A stretch of 64,000 nucleotides of DNA from CAMFLJ01 sp963702555 (GCA_963702555.1 CAVPCW010000010.1:434001-498000), one strand, 5' to 3'; shown: positions 8,467 to 17,290, numbered from the stretch's first letter. Notes: generated by a model not told the origin, from the sequence alone. Translations and numbers: made by a program.

Positions 8467-10820
8467 GCCACACCGTCCGGGACGAGCGGGTTGGCCAGGC
8501 CGCCGTTGCGGGTGCGGCGGGGGCCGATGGGCACGAGGGTGCGGGGCGAGCCCGGCGACTTCGAGAAGTGCTCGACCAGCCAGCCCCGCTTGCGGGCGAG
8601 GGCGGCGAGGCGGGTCTCGGGGTTGACCGCCACCGGGAAGCCGACGGCCTCCAGCATGGGGAGGTCGGAGGTGGAGTCGGCGTAGGCCACGGTCTCGCCG
8701 AGGTCGAGGCCGTGGGCCGCGGCGTAGTCCATGAGCACCTGCGCCCGGCTCTCGCCCGTGGGCGGCACGTCGGTGAGCTCGCCGTTGTAGGAGCCGCGGC
8801 TGACGCCCATCTCGGCGGCGACGATGTCGTCGAAGAGCGGCTCGAGCGGCTTCACCACGAAGTCGAGGGCGCCGGTGATGAGCACGGTGCGGTGGCCGGC
8901 GGCGCGGTGCTCGCGCACCCGGCGGATGGCGGCCGGGAACGACTTGGCAATGATGAGCCGGCTGAACATCTCGGCGGAGTCCTCGGCGATCTGGTCGACC
9001 GGGGCACCGTCGTAGCGGCGGTAGAACATCCGGAGGAAGTCGCTGCGGTCCTTGCGGTCGAGGGCCATGAGCGACGGGCCCTCGGCCAGCGTCTGCATGA
9101 CGAAGCGGAGGCGCTCGTCGGGGGGCAGGCGGCGGGTGGCGAGGAAGGCGTAGCTGGCCACCACGTTGGAGGCGATCAGCGTGTTCTCGAGGTCGAACGC
9201 CGCCAGCTGGCGCTCGGGGGCGAGGACCTGCTTGCGCAGGCGTTCCTCGCGGGTGGGGCCGGTGCGCCCGCCCGGCGTGGTGCGCACGCGGGACTGGGTG
9301 ACGACCGACGGCAGGAAGATCTCCGTGGTGAAGCTGTCCCACTCGATGACCCGGGGGTCGAAGCAGAAGTCGCGCTGGTCGTCGGCGGACTGTGCGTCCC
9401 ACAGGGCGAGCAGCCGGTCGAGGCCGTAGACCGCCTCGCACTCGGCGTAGGCGCCGTAGAGCTCGACGTAGCCGAGGGCCTGGTCGATCTCCTCGCGCTT
9501 CTCCTCGAGCCCGGCGCTCCACTCGGCCTGCTTGCCCCGGAGGGGGAGCGATCCGAGCACGCCCTCGGCCCGGTTCAGCAGGCTCTGGGCCCGCAGGAGC
9601 TGGCCCTGCACACGGCCGCGGCCGGGGAACGACCACTTGGCCACCACGATGGGCTGGCCCTTGGCGTCGTAGAGCGGGTGCTCGGCGAACCACTCGGAGA
9701 CGAGGTCGACGAGGCGGCGGTAGCGCAGGGGGTTCTGCGAGCCGGAGGCGACCTGCACGACCTCGATGTCGGGCTCGGGGCCCTTGGCGGCGACGGCGAT
9801 GATGGCGGCGCTGACGAGGTCGACCGGGATGACGTCGACGATGCCCTCGGGCACGCCGGGGAACTCCTTCAGCAGCCCGCGGGCGTAGCTGATGATGACC
9901 GGGTCGGCCATGCGGAAGCCGCGGATCCAGCCCGGGCGGGGCTCGGCGAGGGCGGTCTCGATGATGGAGGGCCGCACGATGCTCACCGGCACGGCGCCGC
10001 GGTTGTCGGCCAGGGCCCGCTCGCCGAGGGCCTTGGTGTAGGCGTAGGCGTCGGGCCAGCCGAGCGAGGCGGCGCGGGCGCGGCCGGCCTCGACCATGCG
10101 GTCGGCGACCCAGCGGCCCCGGAGGTACTCGGTCTTCTCGGAGAGCAGCGGGCCGCCGGCGGCACCGAGCTCCTTGCGGGCCTTCTCTCGGAAGCCGGCG
10201 AGCATCTCGGGGGTGCGGCTCTGGGCCTCGGCGTCGCGGCGGGCCCGGCGGGCACCCTCGACCTCGGTGCGCCAGTCGACGTCGACGAAGAACGGGCTCT
10301 CGTCGACGAGCTGCTCGGGGGCCGAGCCGCGGCGGTTGCCGGCGACGTAGCAGGTGGAGACGGCGACGAGGTGGGGGGTGACACCCATCTCGTTGAGCAG
10401 GTTGGCGATGCGGGTCGGCCCGAGGAGGTTGACCTCGACGGCCGAGTCGAGCGGCGAGTCGAAGCTGACCGTGGCGGCCGAGTGGATGATCGTGTCGCAG
10501 GAGGCGAGCGTGGCCCGGCCCTGCTCGTCGAGGCCGAGGCCGTCGCGGCCCACGTCGCCGCCGACGGCGGTGAGACGCCGGGCGATCATCTCGTCGAAGC
10601 CGTCCTTGCCGAGCTCGTTGCGGAGCCGGTCGAAGGCGTCGTTCTTCAGGATCTCCCGCTTGACCCGCTGGTCGACGGTGGACCGCCGGCCGGGACGGAC
10701 CAGCAGGACGATCTCGCAGTCGGGGACCGATCGCAGCAGCCGCTCGAGCAGGTTGGTGCCGAGGAAGCCGGTCGTACCGGTGATGAACAGCCGCTTGCCG
10801 GCGAGTGCCTCACGGATCAC
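8463..10820 (-). CDS. Fatty acyl-CoA reductase (FAR/male-sterility) fused to HAD-IB hydrolase
   Basis: 785 residues from GTG 10820. Residues ~1-370 form an extended SDR of the fatty-acyl-CoA-reductase (NAD_binding_4) type: nucleotide motif FITGTTGFLGTNLLERLL, VSTCYVAG, and catalytic YAYTK. A linker follows, with a helical C-terminal 'sterile'-like region. From ~540 comes a HAD-IB phosphatase domain: motif I FDLENTL, motif II VLITGA, motif III lysine region, motif IV YADSTSDLPML. Motif I has Glu in place of the usual second Asp. FAR enzymes reduce acyl-CoA/ACP to aldehyde or alcohol; the HAD half could remove a phosphate. First gene of the lipid operon; divergent from the TetR gene. Confidence 0.88.
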   Translation of the reverse strand: MIREALAGKRLFITGTTGFLGTNLLERLLRSVPDCEIVLLVRPGRRSTVDQRVKREILKNDAFDRLRNELGKDGFDEMIARRLTAVGGDVGRDGLGLDEQGRATLASCDTIIHSAATVSFDSPLDSAVEVNLLGPTRIANLLNEMGVTPHLVAVSTCYVAGNRRGSAPEQLVDESPFFVDVDWRTEVEGARRARRDAEAQSRTPEMLAGFREKARKELGAAGGPLLSEKTEYLRGRWVADRMVEAGRARAASLGWPDAYAYTKALGERALADNRGAVPVSIVRPSIIETALAEPRPGWIRGFRMADPVIISYARGLLKEFPGVPEGIVDVIPVDLVSAAIIAVAAKGPEPDIEVVQVASGSQNPLRYRRLVDLVSEWFAEHPLYDAKGQPIVVAKWSFPGRGRVQGQLLRAQSLLNRAEGVLGSLPLRGKQAEWSAGLEEKREEIDQALGYVELYGAYAECEAVYGLDRLLALWDAQSADDQRDFCFDPRVIEWDSFTTEIFLPSVVTQSRVRTTPGGRTGPTREERLRKQVLAPERQLAAFDLENTLIASNVVASYAFLATRRLPPDERLRFVMQTLAEGPSLMALDRKDRSDFLRMFYRRYDGAPVDQIAEDSAEMFSRLIIAKSFPAAIRRVREHRAAGHRTVLITGALDFVVKPLEPLFDDIVAAEMGVSRGSYNGELTDVPPTGESRAQVLMDYAAAHGLDLGETVAYADSTSDLPMLEAVGFPVAVNPETRLAALARKRGWLVEHFSKSPGSPRTLVPIGPRRTRNGGLANPLVPDGVA

Positions 10821-10834
10821 GGGGGATTGTCTAC

Positions 10835-10847
10835 CACTTGGTAAGTG
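10835..10847. promoter_or_regulatory. Candidate TetR operator (CACTTggtAAGTG)
   Basis: Perfect 5-bp inverted repeat with a 3-base spacer, nested with TACC/GGTA at 10832-10843, in the 47-bp gap between the divergent starts of the reductase (10820) and the TetR gene (10868). Position and symmetry fit a TetR-family operator controlling both directions. No footprint or second copy was seen. Confidence 0.5.
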
Positions 10848-10867
10848 AAGCGTCTAGCATCGCTGAC

Positions 10868-11575
10868 GTGGCCCCCAACGCTCGGCGCGAGTCGTCCGGT
10901 CAGGACCGTACTCCGGGTCGTGCCGCCGCGGGCGCCCGAACGGCTCGCAGCACCACCGGGGCCCGGGCCATCAAGGCCCGCGAGACCGACGACCGCATCC
11001 TGTCGGCCGCCCTCCAGTCGTTCGGCACCAAGGGCTACGACGCCACCTCGCTCGACGCGCTGGCCGGGGAGCTCGGCGTCACCAAGCAGACGATCCTCTA
11101 CCACCACCCCTCGAAGGCGGCGCTGCTCGACGCGGTCATCGACCGGGCGTCGGCCGACCTCACCGAGACCTTCGACCAGGCCCTGTCCGTCGCCGGCCCC
11201 GGGTGGGACCGCATCGACGCCCTGGTCCGGTCGGTGTTCCGCATGGCCCTGCGCCGGCCCGAGCTGCTCGGCCTGATCCGGGAGGTCAGCCGCCTCGGTG
11301 CGCCGGCCTCCACCCGGGTGGCGCAGAACCTCGAGCCACTGGTGGCGCGGGCCCAGCGCTTCCTCGCCGCAGAGATGGACGCCGGGCGCATGCGCCGCAG
11401 CGACCCCTCGCTCGTGCTGGTGTCGGCCTACTCCACGGTGGTCGGGGTGGCCACCGAGGTCGAGGTCCTGCGGGCCGTCGGCATCGAGCCCACGCTGCGC
11501 TCCACCGTCATCCGCCGACGCGAGCTGCTCGCCTTCCTCCACTCCGCCCTCGTCGCCCCCGACGCCACTCCCTGA
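10868..11575 (+). CDS. TetR-family transcriptional regulator
   Basis: About 235 residues from GTG 10868, chosen because it leaves the operator upstream; an ATG/GTG further upstream would run into the divergent gene. The HTH lies in RILSAALQSFGTKGYDATSLDALAGELGVTK, followed by QTILYHHPSKAALL, the canonical TetR DNA-binding domain. The C-terminal ligand domain is helical and unspecific. Divergent to the acyl-CoA reductase/ADH/LarA/PlsC operon, so it most likely represses that operon and itself and is released by an acyl-CoA-like ligand (inference). Confidence 0.9.
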   Translation: MAPNARRESSGQDRTPGRAAAGARTARSTTGARAIKARETDDRILSAALQSFGTKGYDATSLDALAGELGVTKQTILYHHPSKAALLDAVIDRASADLTETFDQALSVAGPGWDRIDALVRSVFRMALRRPELLGLIREVSRLGAPASTRVAQNLEPLVARAQRFLAAEMDAGRMRRSDPSLVLVSAYSTVVGVATEVEVLRAVGIEPTLRSTVIRRRELLAFLHSALVAPDATP

Positions 11576-11610
11576 GCCACCTTGGTGTGAGGGGTCAGGC
11601 GTGGGGGGGG

Positions 11611-12474
11611 TCAGGCGTGGGTGGCGGCGGGGACGTCGACGCGGACGGCCTCGATGCGGCCGCTGCGCTCGCGGACCGTGCGGGCCGGGTTCGACGTCTC
11701 CGAGGTGCAGACCCACAGGGTGCGGCCGTCGCTGCCGCCCAGGGCGCAGGCGTAGGGGGGATGGTCGCCGGTGGGGATCCACTCCACCGCGCCGACGCCC
11801 TCGATCACCCGCATGAGCCCCTTCAGGACGGGGTCGGCGACCCACACCGCGCCCTCGGCGTCGACCGCCAGCCCGTCGGGGACGTTGGGGCGCAGGTCGG
11901 CCCACACCCGGGGCCGGGCGGCCGAGCCGTCGGGCAGGAGGTCGTAGGCGGAGAGGCGTTGGCCCCACGTCTCGGCCACGACCAGGGTGCGGCCCTCGGG
12001 CCCGTCGATGATCACGCTGCCGTTGGGGAAGAGCATGCGGTCGACCACGACCCACGCCTCGCCGTCGGGCTCGACGCACACGAGCGGCGCGCCGGCCGGC
12101 TCGTCGCCGGCCTCGATGTCGTGGCCGAAGCAGCCCACGTAGGCCCGGCCGTCGGGGTCGACGACGAGCTCGTTCCACGGGTGCGGCGAGAACTGCGAGA
12201 GGTCGCACACCTGCACGAGGCCGCCCGGGTCGAGCCGCAGCAGCGCCCGCCCCATCATCGACACGACGAGCAGACGGCCGTCGGGCAGCCAGCCGAGGCC
12301 ACCGGGTCGGCCGTCGACGGCCACGGTCGGCTCGGCCTGGCCCTCCTCGGTCATGGCCCACACCCGGCCGTCGTGGGAGTCGGAGAACCAGAGGCGCCCA
12401 TCGTGCCAGCGCGGGCAGTCGGGGAACGCCAGGCGGTCGAGCAGGACGGTGGTGGCCGAGGCCTCGGGGCTCAT
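11611..12474 (-). CDS. SMP-30/gluconolactonase-family protein
   Basis: 287-residue six-bladed beta-propeller of the SMP-30/GNL/LRE family. Visible family motifs: CPRWHDGRLWFSDSHDGRVW, PGGLGWLPDGRLLVVSM, WNELVVDPDGRAYVG, PNGSVIIDGPEGRTLVVAE, VPDGLAVDAEGAVWVAD; the Glu, Asn and Asp residues in these are the usual divalent metal ligands. It hydrolyses sugar or other lactones; the substrate is unknown. Its ATG overlaps the ddl stop (ATGA), so the two are co-translated although functionally unrelated as far as can be seen. Confidence 0.88.
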   Translation of the reverse strand: MSPEASATTVLLDRLAFPDCPRWHDGRLWFSDSHDGRVWAMTEEGQAEPTVAVDGRPGGLGWLPDGRLLVVSMMGRALLRLDPGGLVQVCDLSQFSPHPWNELVVDPDGRAYVGCFGHDIEAGDEPAGAPLVCVEPDGEAWVVVDRMLFPNGSVIIDGPEGRTLVVAETWGQRLSAYDLLPDGSAARPRVWADLRPNVPDGLAVDAEGAVWVADPVLKGLMRVIEGVGAVEWIPTGDHPPYACALGGSDGRTLWVCTSETSNPARTVRERSGRIEAVRVDVPAATHA

Positions 12475-13622
12475 CGGCGGCGCTGGACCTGGGCATGGCG
12501 CTCGATGGCCAGCCCGACGAGCTCGTCGATCAGGGCCCGGTACGGGAGGCCGCTGGCCTGCCAGAGCATCGGGTACATCGAGATCGGGGTGAAGCCGGGG
12601 ATCGTGTTGAGCTCGTTGAGCAGCAGGCCCCGACCGCCCTCCTCGTAGAGGAAGTCGATTCGGGCCATGCCCTCGGCCCGGTAGGCACGGAACACCTTGC
12701 AGGCCAGCACCCGGGCGTCCTCGGCGATGTCGTCGGGGAGCGGGGCCGGCACCCGCAGGTCGGCCACGCCGTCGGCGTACTTGTCCTCGTAGTCGTAGAA
12801 GTCGGCGCCGGGAACGATCTCGCCGGGCACCGAGGCCCGGGGCGAGGTGGTGTGCCCGAGCACGGCGACCTCGATCTCGCGGGCGGTGACGCCCTCCTCG
12901 ACGACGATCCACTCGTCGTGCTCGAGGGCGGCGGCCAGGCCCGTGCGGAGCTGGTCGACGTCGCGCACCTTCGAGACGCCGATCGACGAGCCCATGTTGG
13001 CGGGCTTCACGAACATCGGGAAGGCCATGCCGCCGAGGAGGGCGCCGATCACGTCGTGGGCGACCGAGTCGGGGTCGACCGGGCCGGGGCGGTCGGCCAG
13101 CTCGCCAGGCAGGAGGTCGGAGCGGTGCAGGCCCCGCCACGCCGTCTGCGCGAACCCGTTGGCGTCGGCGATCTGCTTGGCGGCGATCTTGTCCATCGCC
13201 ATGGCCGAGCCGAGCACGCCCGACCCGACGTAGGGCACACCGGCGATCTCGAGCAGACCCTGCACCGTGCCGTCCTCGCCCATCGGCCCGTGCAGCAGCG
13301 GCAGCACGACCACCGGGCCGGCGGCCTGGTCGAGGGAGGGGAGGGGGTCGAGCGCAGGGCCCTCGACGAGAAGGGAGTCGGGCAGGGCGTCGACCCCGGC
13401 GGCCAGGGCCTCGATGGCGGCCTGGGCCTGCACCCACTCACCGGTGCGGGTGATGCCGACGGGCACGATGTCGTAGCGCTCGGGGTCGGCGGCGGCGAGC
13501 ACGTGGCGGGCAGTGACCCGGGAGACGTCGTGCTCGGCGGACTGGCCCCCGAACAGCACCACCAGGCGCACCCGCCCGGCGGAGGGGCCAGGGGTCGAGG
13601 GGGTCGCCGGTGAGGGGGTCAT
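12471..13622 (-). CDS. ddl: D-alanine--D-alanine ligase
   Basis: 383-residue ATP-grasp ligase making D-Ala-D-Ala for peptidoglycan. Signatures: LFGGQSAEHDVSRVTA at the N-terminus, LLHGPMGEDGTVQGLLE, PYVGSGVLGSAMAMDK, VKPANMGSSIGVSKV, and the Mg-binding LLLNELNTIPGFT. An acidic/Pro-rich 18-residue N-terminal extension precedes the core. It is divergent from murF, which uses its product, with a 156-bp gap that probably holds both promoters. Confidence 0.95.
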   Translation of the reverse strand: MTPSPATPSTPGPSAGRVRLVVLFGGQSAEHDVSRVTARHVLAAADPERYDIVPVGITRTGEWVQAQAAIEALAAGVDALPDSLLVEGPALDPLPSLDQAAGPVVVLPLLHGPMGEDGTVQGLLEIAGVPYVGSGVLGSAMAMDKIAAKQIADANGFAQTAWRGLHRSDLLPGELADRPGPVDPDSVAHDVIGALLGGMAFPMFVKPANMGSSIGVSKVRDVDQLRTGLAAALEHDEWIVVEEGVTAREIEVAVLGHTTSPRASVPGEIVPGADFYDYEDKYADGVADLRVPAPLPDDIAEDARVLACKVFRAYRAEGMARIDFLYEEGGRGLLLNELNTIPGFTPISMYPMLWQASGLPYRALIDELVGLAIERHAQVQRRR

Positions 13623-13778
13623 CGCTGCGACGGTAGTCCGGGCGGGGGTGCGCCCCGGGCCACGGCGGCCCGTCTCCGGCCCGGCTCCGCCGGCGTCGGG
13701 ATCGTCGTCGGTATCGGCGGCGGCACCGGCGTCGGGTGGGTGGGGAACGGCCCGGGCCACCGACGGCGGGCCGGTACG

Positions 13779-15095
13779 GTGACGGCCGTGAAGTTCCTCG
13801 CATCGGAGATCGCCCACGCCGTCGGCGGCACGCTCGTGGGCCCCGACGTCGAGGTCCGCGGCGCCGCCATCGACTCGCGCCTGGTGCAGCCCGGGCAGCT
13901 CTTCATCCCTGTGGCGGGCGAGCGCGACGGCCACGACTTCATTCCGATGGCACGCGACGCCGGGGCGGTGGCCACCCTCACCTCCCGCGAGCCCGAGGCC
14001 GGCATCACCTCGATCGTGGTTCCCGACACGGCCGCCGCCTTCACCACCCTCGGCGCCTACGCCCGCACGAAGCTGGGCGAGCGGGTCGTCGGCATCACCG
14101 GCTCGGTGGGCAAGACCTCCACCAAGGACATGACGGCGTCGGCCCTCGGCCGCCTCCACGTCGTCACCGCCAGCGAGAAGAGCTTCAACAACGAGCTGGG
14201 CGTGCCCCTCACCCTCGTGAACGCCCACGACGACACCGACGTGGCCGTCATCGAGATGGGCGCCCGGGGCGCAGGCCACATCGCCTGGTTGTGTGACATC
14301 GCCCGGCCCACCATCGCCGTCGTCACCGCGGTCGAGCTGGTCCACGCCGAGCTCATGGGCGACCTCGATGCCATCGCCCGGGCCAAGGGCGAGCTCCCCG
14401 CCTCGCTGCCGCCCGACGGGGTGGCCGTGCTCAACGGCGCCAACGAGCGGGTGGCCGCGATGGCCGGTCGCACCTCGGCCCGGTCGATCCTCTACGGGGT
14501 CGACCACGGCGACGTGCGGGCGGCGAACGTCGAGCTCGACCCCGACCTGCGGGCCCGCTTCCGGCTCGAGAGCGCCTGGGGCTCCACCGACGTGCACCTC
14601 GGCGTGCGCGGCCTCCACCACGTCTCCAACGCGTTGGCCGCCGCCACTGTCGCCCTGCTGTGCGACGTCCCGATCGACGAGGTCGCCGCCGGGCTGGAGG
14701 TCAGCGAGCTCTCGCCGTGGCGGATGGAGCTGCGCACCGCGCCGAGTGGCACCCGCGTGCTCAACGACGCCTACAACGCCGGCCCGGCCTCGATGGAGGC
14801 GGCGCTGCGAGCGGTGGCCCACCTCGACGCCGCCCGCCACCACGCCGTGCTCGGGCCCATGGCCGAGCTGGGCGACGAGGGCCCGGCCCAGCACCGGCGC
14901 ATCGCCGCGCTGGCCGACGAGCTCGGGGTGCACCTCGTCGCCGTCGGCACCGACGACTACGGGGTGGCCCCTGTGCCCGACGCCGACGCTGCGCTCGAGG
15001 TGCTGGGCGAGCTCGGCCCCGACGACGCCGTGCTGGTCAAGGGCAGCCGGGTCGCGGGCCTCGAGGTCGTGGCCGAGCGCCTGCTCAGCCGCTGA
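13779..15095 (+). CDS. murF: UDP-MurNAc-tripeptide--D-Ala-D-Ala ligase
   Basis: 438-residue Mur ligase. ATP loop GITGSVGKTSTKDM near residue 105; SFNNELGVPLTL; VIEMGARGAGHI; HVSNALAAATVALL; C-terminal domain with NDAYNAGPASMEAALRA and KGSRVAGLE. It adds D-Ala-D-Ala to the UDP-MurNAc-tripeptide in the cytoplasm. GTG 13779 is preferred because the family's first strand (FLASEIAHAVGG) follows directly; GTG 13788 is an alternative. The 3' end overlaps the convergent MFS gene by 11 bases. Confidence 0.95.
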   Translation: MTAVKFLASEIAHAVGGTLVGPDVEVRGAAIDSRLVQPGQLFIPVAGERDGHDFIPMARDAGAVATLTSREPEAGITSIVVPDTAAAFTTLGAYARTKLGERVVGITGSVGKTSTKDMTASALGRLHVVTASEKSFNNELGVPLTLVNAHDDTDVAVIEMGARGAGHIAWLCDIARPTIAVVTAVELVHAELMGDLDAIARAKGELPASLPPDGVAVLNGANERVAAMAGRTSARSILYGVDHGDVRAANVELDPDLRARFRLESAWGSTDVHLGVRGLHHVSNALAAATVALLCDVPIDEVAAGLEVSELSPWRMELRTAPSGTRVLNDAYNAGPASMEAALRAVAHLDAARHHAVLGPMAELGDEGPAQHRRIAALADELGVHLVAVGTDDYGVAPVPDADAALEVLGELGPDDAVLVKGSRVAGLEVVAERLLSR

Positions 15096-16470
15096 CGGGA
15101 GCCGGCCCGGTCCCCGGCGTGGCCGGCCCGGGAGCCGCCACCCGGCGACCACTCCCACGACCGCGCTCCTCGGGTGGGCGCAGGTCGCTGTACCAGGCCA
15201 GGAACACGGCGAACGCGGCGCCGACGAGCACCACCGCCGTGACCGAGGTGAGGCTCACGAACCAGCCCGCCACCAGCCCGCCGATGGGCACGGTGCCGCC
15301 GAAGCTCATCACCCACACGGCGCTGGCCCGGCCCCGCACCGAGTCGTCGAGGCGACCCTGGAACACGGTGGCCAGCGAGGTGACGGTGGCGAAGTAGAAG
15401 AAGCCGAGCAGGAAGCCGATGGGGAATGCCGGCACCGCCGAGCGCAGCAGGGCGTAGACGGTGAGGCAGGCGGCGAAGCCGAGCAGGGCGACCCGCACGA
15501 TCTTCTCGAGGGACCGGCCGGCGAGGAACGTGCCGATCGAGAGCGCCCCGGCCACCGCGCCCAGCCCGAAGGTCGCGTAGAGGAAGCCGTAGGTCGTGCT
15601 CTTGGTGGGCACGCCCAGGTTCACCGAGGCCAGCACGGGCATGACGGTGATGAAGCCCATGCAGAAGAAGGAGAAGACGAGCACCGTGGCGATGCAGCGG
15701 CGCACGACGGGCTCGTGACGGACGTAGCGGAAGCCACCCATCAGGCGGCTCCACTGGCTCTCGTCGCCGGCCGGCTTCGGCACGGGCCGCGGCCTGATGC
15801 TCATGACCGCGACCATGATCGCCACGTAGGTCAGCGCGTTCCCGAGGAACACCCACGACGGGCCGACGAGGGCGTAGAGGATGCCGCCGATCGCCGGCCC
15901 GATGACCCGCGAGGCGTTCATGCTCACCGAGTTGAGCGACACCGCGCCGGCCAGGTCCTTGCGGGGCACGAGGGTGGGGGTGAGCGACAGGAAGGCGGGC
16001 GACTGGAGGGCGGCGCCGGTGCCGATGAAGGCGACGGCGAAGAGGAACAGCGCCCGCGACGGGTTGGGGTTCAGCGCGATCCAGGCGAGGAACAGCGAGC
16101 CGACCAGCTGCTCGACGTTGAGCCACAGGATGAGCTTGCGGCGGTCGAAGGTGTCGGCCAGCCCGCCGCCGACCACCGCCAGCAGCAGCTGGGGGCCGAG
16201 GTTGGCGAAGCCCACGAGGCTGACGAACCAGGCGCTCTTGGTGATGGTGTAGGCCATCGCCGCGACGATGACGTTCTGCATCCAGCTGCCGATGTTCGAC
16301 GCGAACATCCCGAGGAAGAGGGTGCGGAAGTCGCGGTGGCGCAGGGCGGTGCGGATGGTGCCGACCTGGGCCGTGCGGTCGCCGTCGAGGAAGGCGTCCT
16401 CGGCCTCCTCGAGGACGAACTCCGGTCCGTCGTCGTCGGCGGGGTCGGTCCCGCGCACCGTCTCGCTCAT
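15085..16470 (-). CDS. MFS transporter (MFS_3, exporter type)
   Basis: 461 residues with an acidic ~40-residue cytoplasmic N-terminus and about 12 hydrophobic segments. FRTLFLGMFASNIGSWMQNV and the GLADTFDRRKL loop (motif A between TM2 and TM3) identify the MFS_3/EntS-like exporter group. These use proton antiport to export siderophores, drugs or lipophilic compounds. The C-terminus is Arg/Pro/Gly-rich and cytoplasmic. A 22-bp near-palindrome 33 bases upstream of the start may be its operator. Confidence 0.88.
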   Translation of the reverse strand: MSETVRGTDPADDDGPEFVLEEAEDAFLDGDRTAQVGTIRTALRHRDFRTLFLGMFASNIGSWMQNVIVAAMAYTITKSAWFVSLVGFANLGPQLLLAVVGGGLADTFDRRKLILWLNVEQLVGSLFLAWIALNPNPSRALFLFAVAFIGTGAALQSPAFLSLTPTLVPRKDLAGAVSLNSVSMNASRVIGPAIGGILYALVGPSWVFLGNALTYVAIMVAVMSIRPRPVPKPAGDESQWSRLMGGFRYVRHEPVVRRCIATVLVFSFFCMGFITVMPVLASVNLGVPTKSTTYGFLYATFGLGAVAGALSIGTFLAGRSLEKIVRVALLGFAACLTVYALLRSAVPAFPIGFLLGFFYFATVTSLATVFQGRLDDSVRGRASAVWVMSFGGTVPIGGLVAGWFVSLTSVTAVVLVGAAFAVFLAWYSDLRPPEERGRGSGRRVAAPGPATPGTGPAPVSG

Positions 16471-16502
16471 GGCGCTCCGAGGGTACGGCCGTCCCCGCCC
16501 CC

Positions 16503-16524
16503 AAGCGAAATGATCATTCCGCTT
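16503..16524. promoter_or_regulatory. 22-bp near-perfect palindrome upstream of MFS gene
   Basis: AAGCG...AATGATCATT...CGCTT: 20 of 22 positions are self-complementary around a TGATCA centre. It lies 33-54 bases upstream of the MFS ATG, where a repressor site would sit. It is AT-richer than its surroundings. No regulator gene is adjacent, so the factor is unknown. Confidence 0.5.
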
Positions 16525-16555
16525 AGCGATCCGGCCTCTCTGCCACCGTCCCCTC

Positions 16556-16604
16556 CTCCGTGGCTCGCCTGGTCAGGTCATGCCTGATCACGTGAGCCAC
16601 GGAG
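16556..16604. repeat. Nested inverted repeat, 11-bp outer stem
   Basis: Outer arms CTCCGTGGCTC (16556-16566) and GAGCCACGGAG (16594-16604) are perfectly complementary. Inside them TCAGG (16573-16577) pairs with CCTGA (16583-16587). The element lies upstream of the hexapeptide-repeat gene, so it is either a regulatory RNA hairpin or a dispersed repeat. It shares the GTGGCTC/GAGCCAC core with the hairpin repeats at 44261 and 46317. Confidence 0.5.
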
Positions 16605-16669
16605 GAGATGTGGTCGAATCGGCCACAGGTAGTTCGACGAGTCCGACGAGCCGGTGAGGGGAGAGGCGC

Positions 16670-17290
16670 ATGGGGATCTACGCGATCGACGGGGTGGTGC
16701 CGGTGGTGCACCCGGATGCCTTCGTGCACCCCGAGGCCGTGCTCATCGGCGACGTGCACATCGGCGCCGGGGCCTACGTCGGGCCCCTCGCCAGCCTGCG
16801 CGGCGACTTCGGCCGCATCGAGCTCGGGGCGGGCGCCAACATCCAGGACAGCTGCGTCATGCACAGCTTCCCCGGCGCCGGCTGCACGGTGGAGCCCGAG
16901 GGCCACATCGGCCACGGCGCGGTGCTGCACGGCTGCACCGTCCGCTCGGGGGCGATGGTCGGCATGAACGCGGTGGTGATGGACGGCGCCGACATCGGCA
17001 GCCGGGCGCTCGTGGGGGCCAACGCCTTCATCCCCGCCGGGCTGGTCGTGCCGCCCGACCACCTCGCCGCCGGCAACCCCGGCAAGGTCATCAAGGAGCT
17101 CGACGCCGAGGCGCTGGCGTGGAAGGCCAACGGCATCCGCGTCTACCAGGAGCTCGCCCGGCGGTCGCTGGCCAGCCTGGTGGCGGTGGTACCGCTGCGG
17201 GAGGAGGAGCCGGACCGCCCGGCGCTGCCCACCTCGTCGTCGGCCGCCTCGACCTCGAAGCCGCTGCACGAGTTCCGCCGCGACAGCTGA
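16670..17290 (+). CDS. Gamma-carbonic anhydrase-like hexapeptide-repeat protein (PaaY type)
   Basis: 206 residues; left-handed beta-helix with hexapeptide repeats from GAYVGPLASLRGDFGRIELG through GSRALVGANAFIPAGLVVPP. The GDF-RIE-GANIQD motif and His in VMHSFP and HIGHGAVLHGC are the positions that bind zinc in the gamma-class trimer. PaaY in the phenylacetate pathway and YrdA-type carbonic anhydrases share this pattern; no paa genes lie nearby, so activity is uncertain. The Ser/Pro-rich C-terminal 30 residues are probably disordered. ATG 16670 follows GGGGAGAGGCGC. Confidence 0.88.
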   Translation: MGIYAIDGVVPVVHPDAFVHPEAVLIGDVHIGAGAYVGPLASLRGDFGRIELGAGANIQDSCVMHSFPGAGCTVEPEGHIGHGAVLHGCTVRSGAMVGMNAVVMDGADIGSRALVGANAFIPAGLVVPPDHLAAGNPGKVIKELDAEALAWKANGIRVYQELARRSLASLVAVVPLREEEPDRPALPTSSSAASTSKPLHEFRRDS

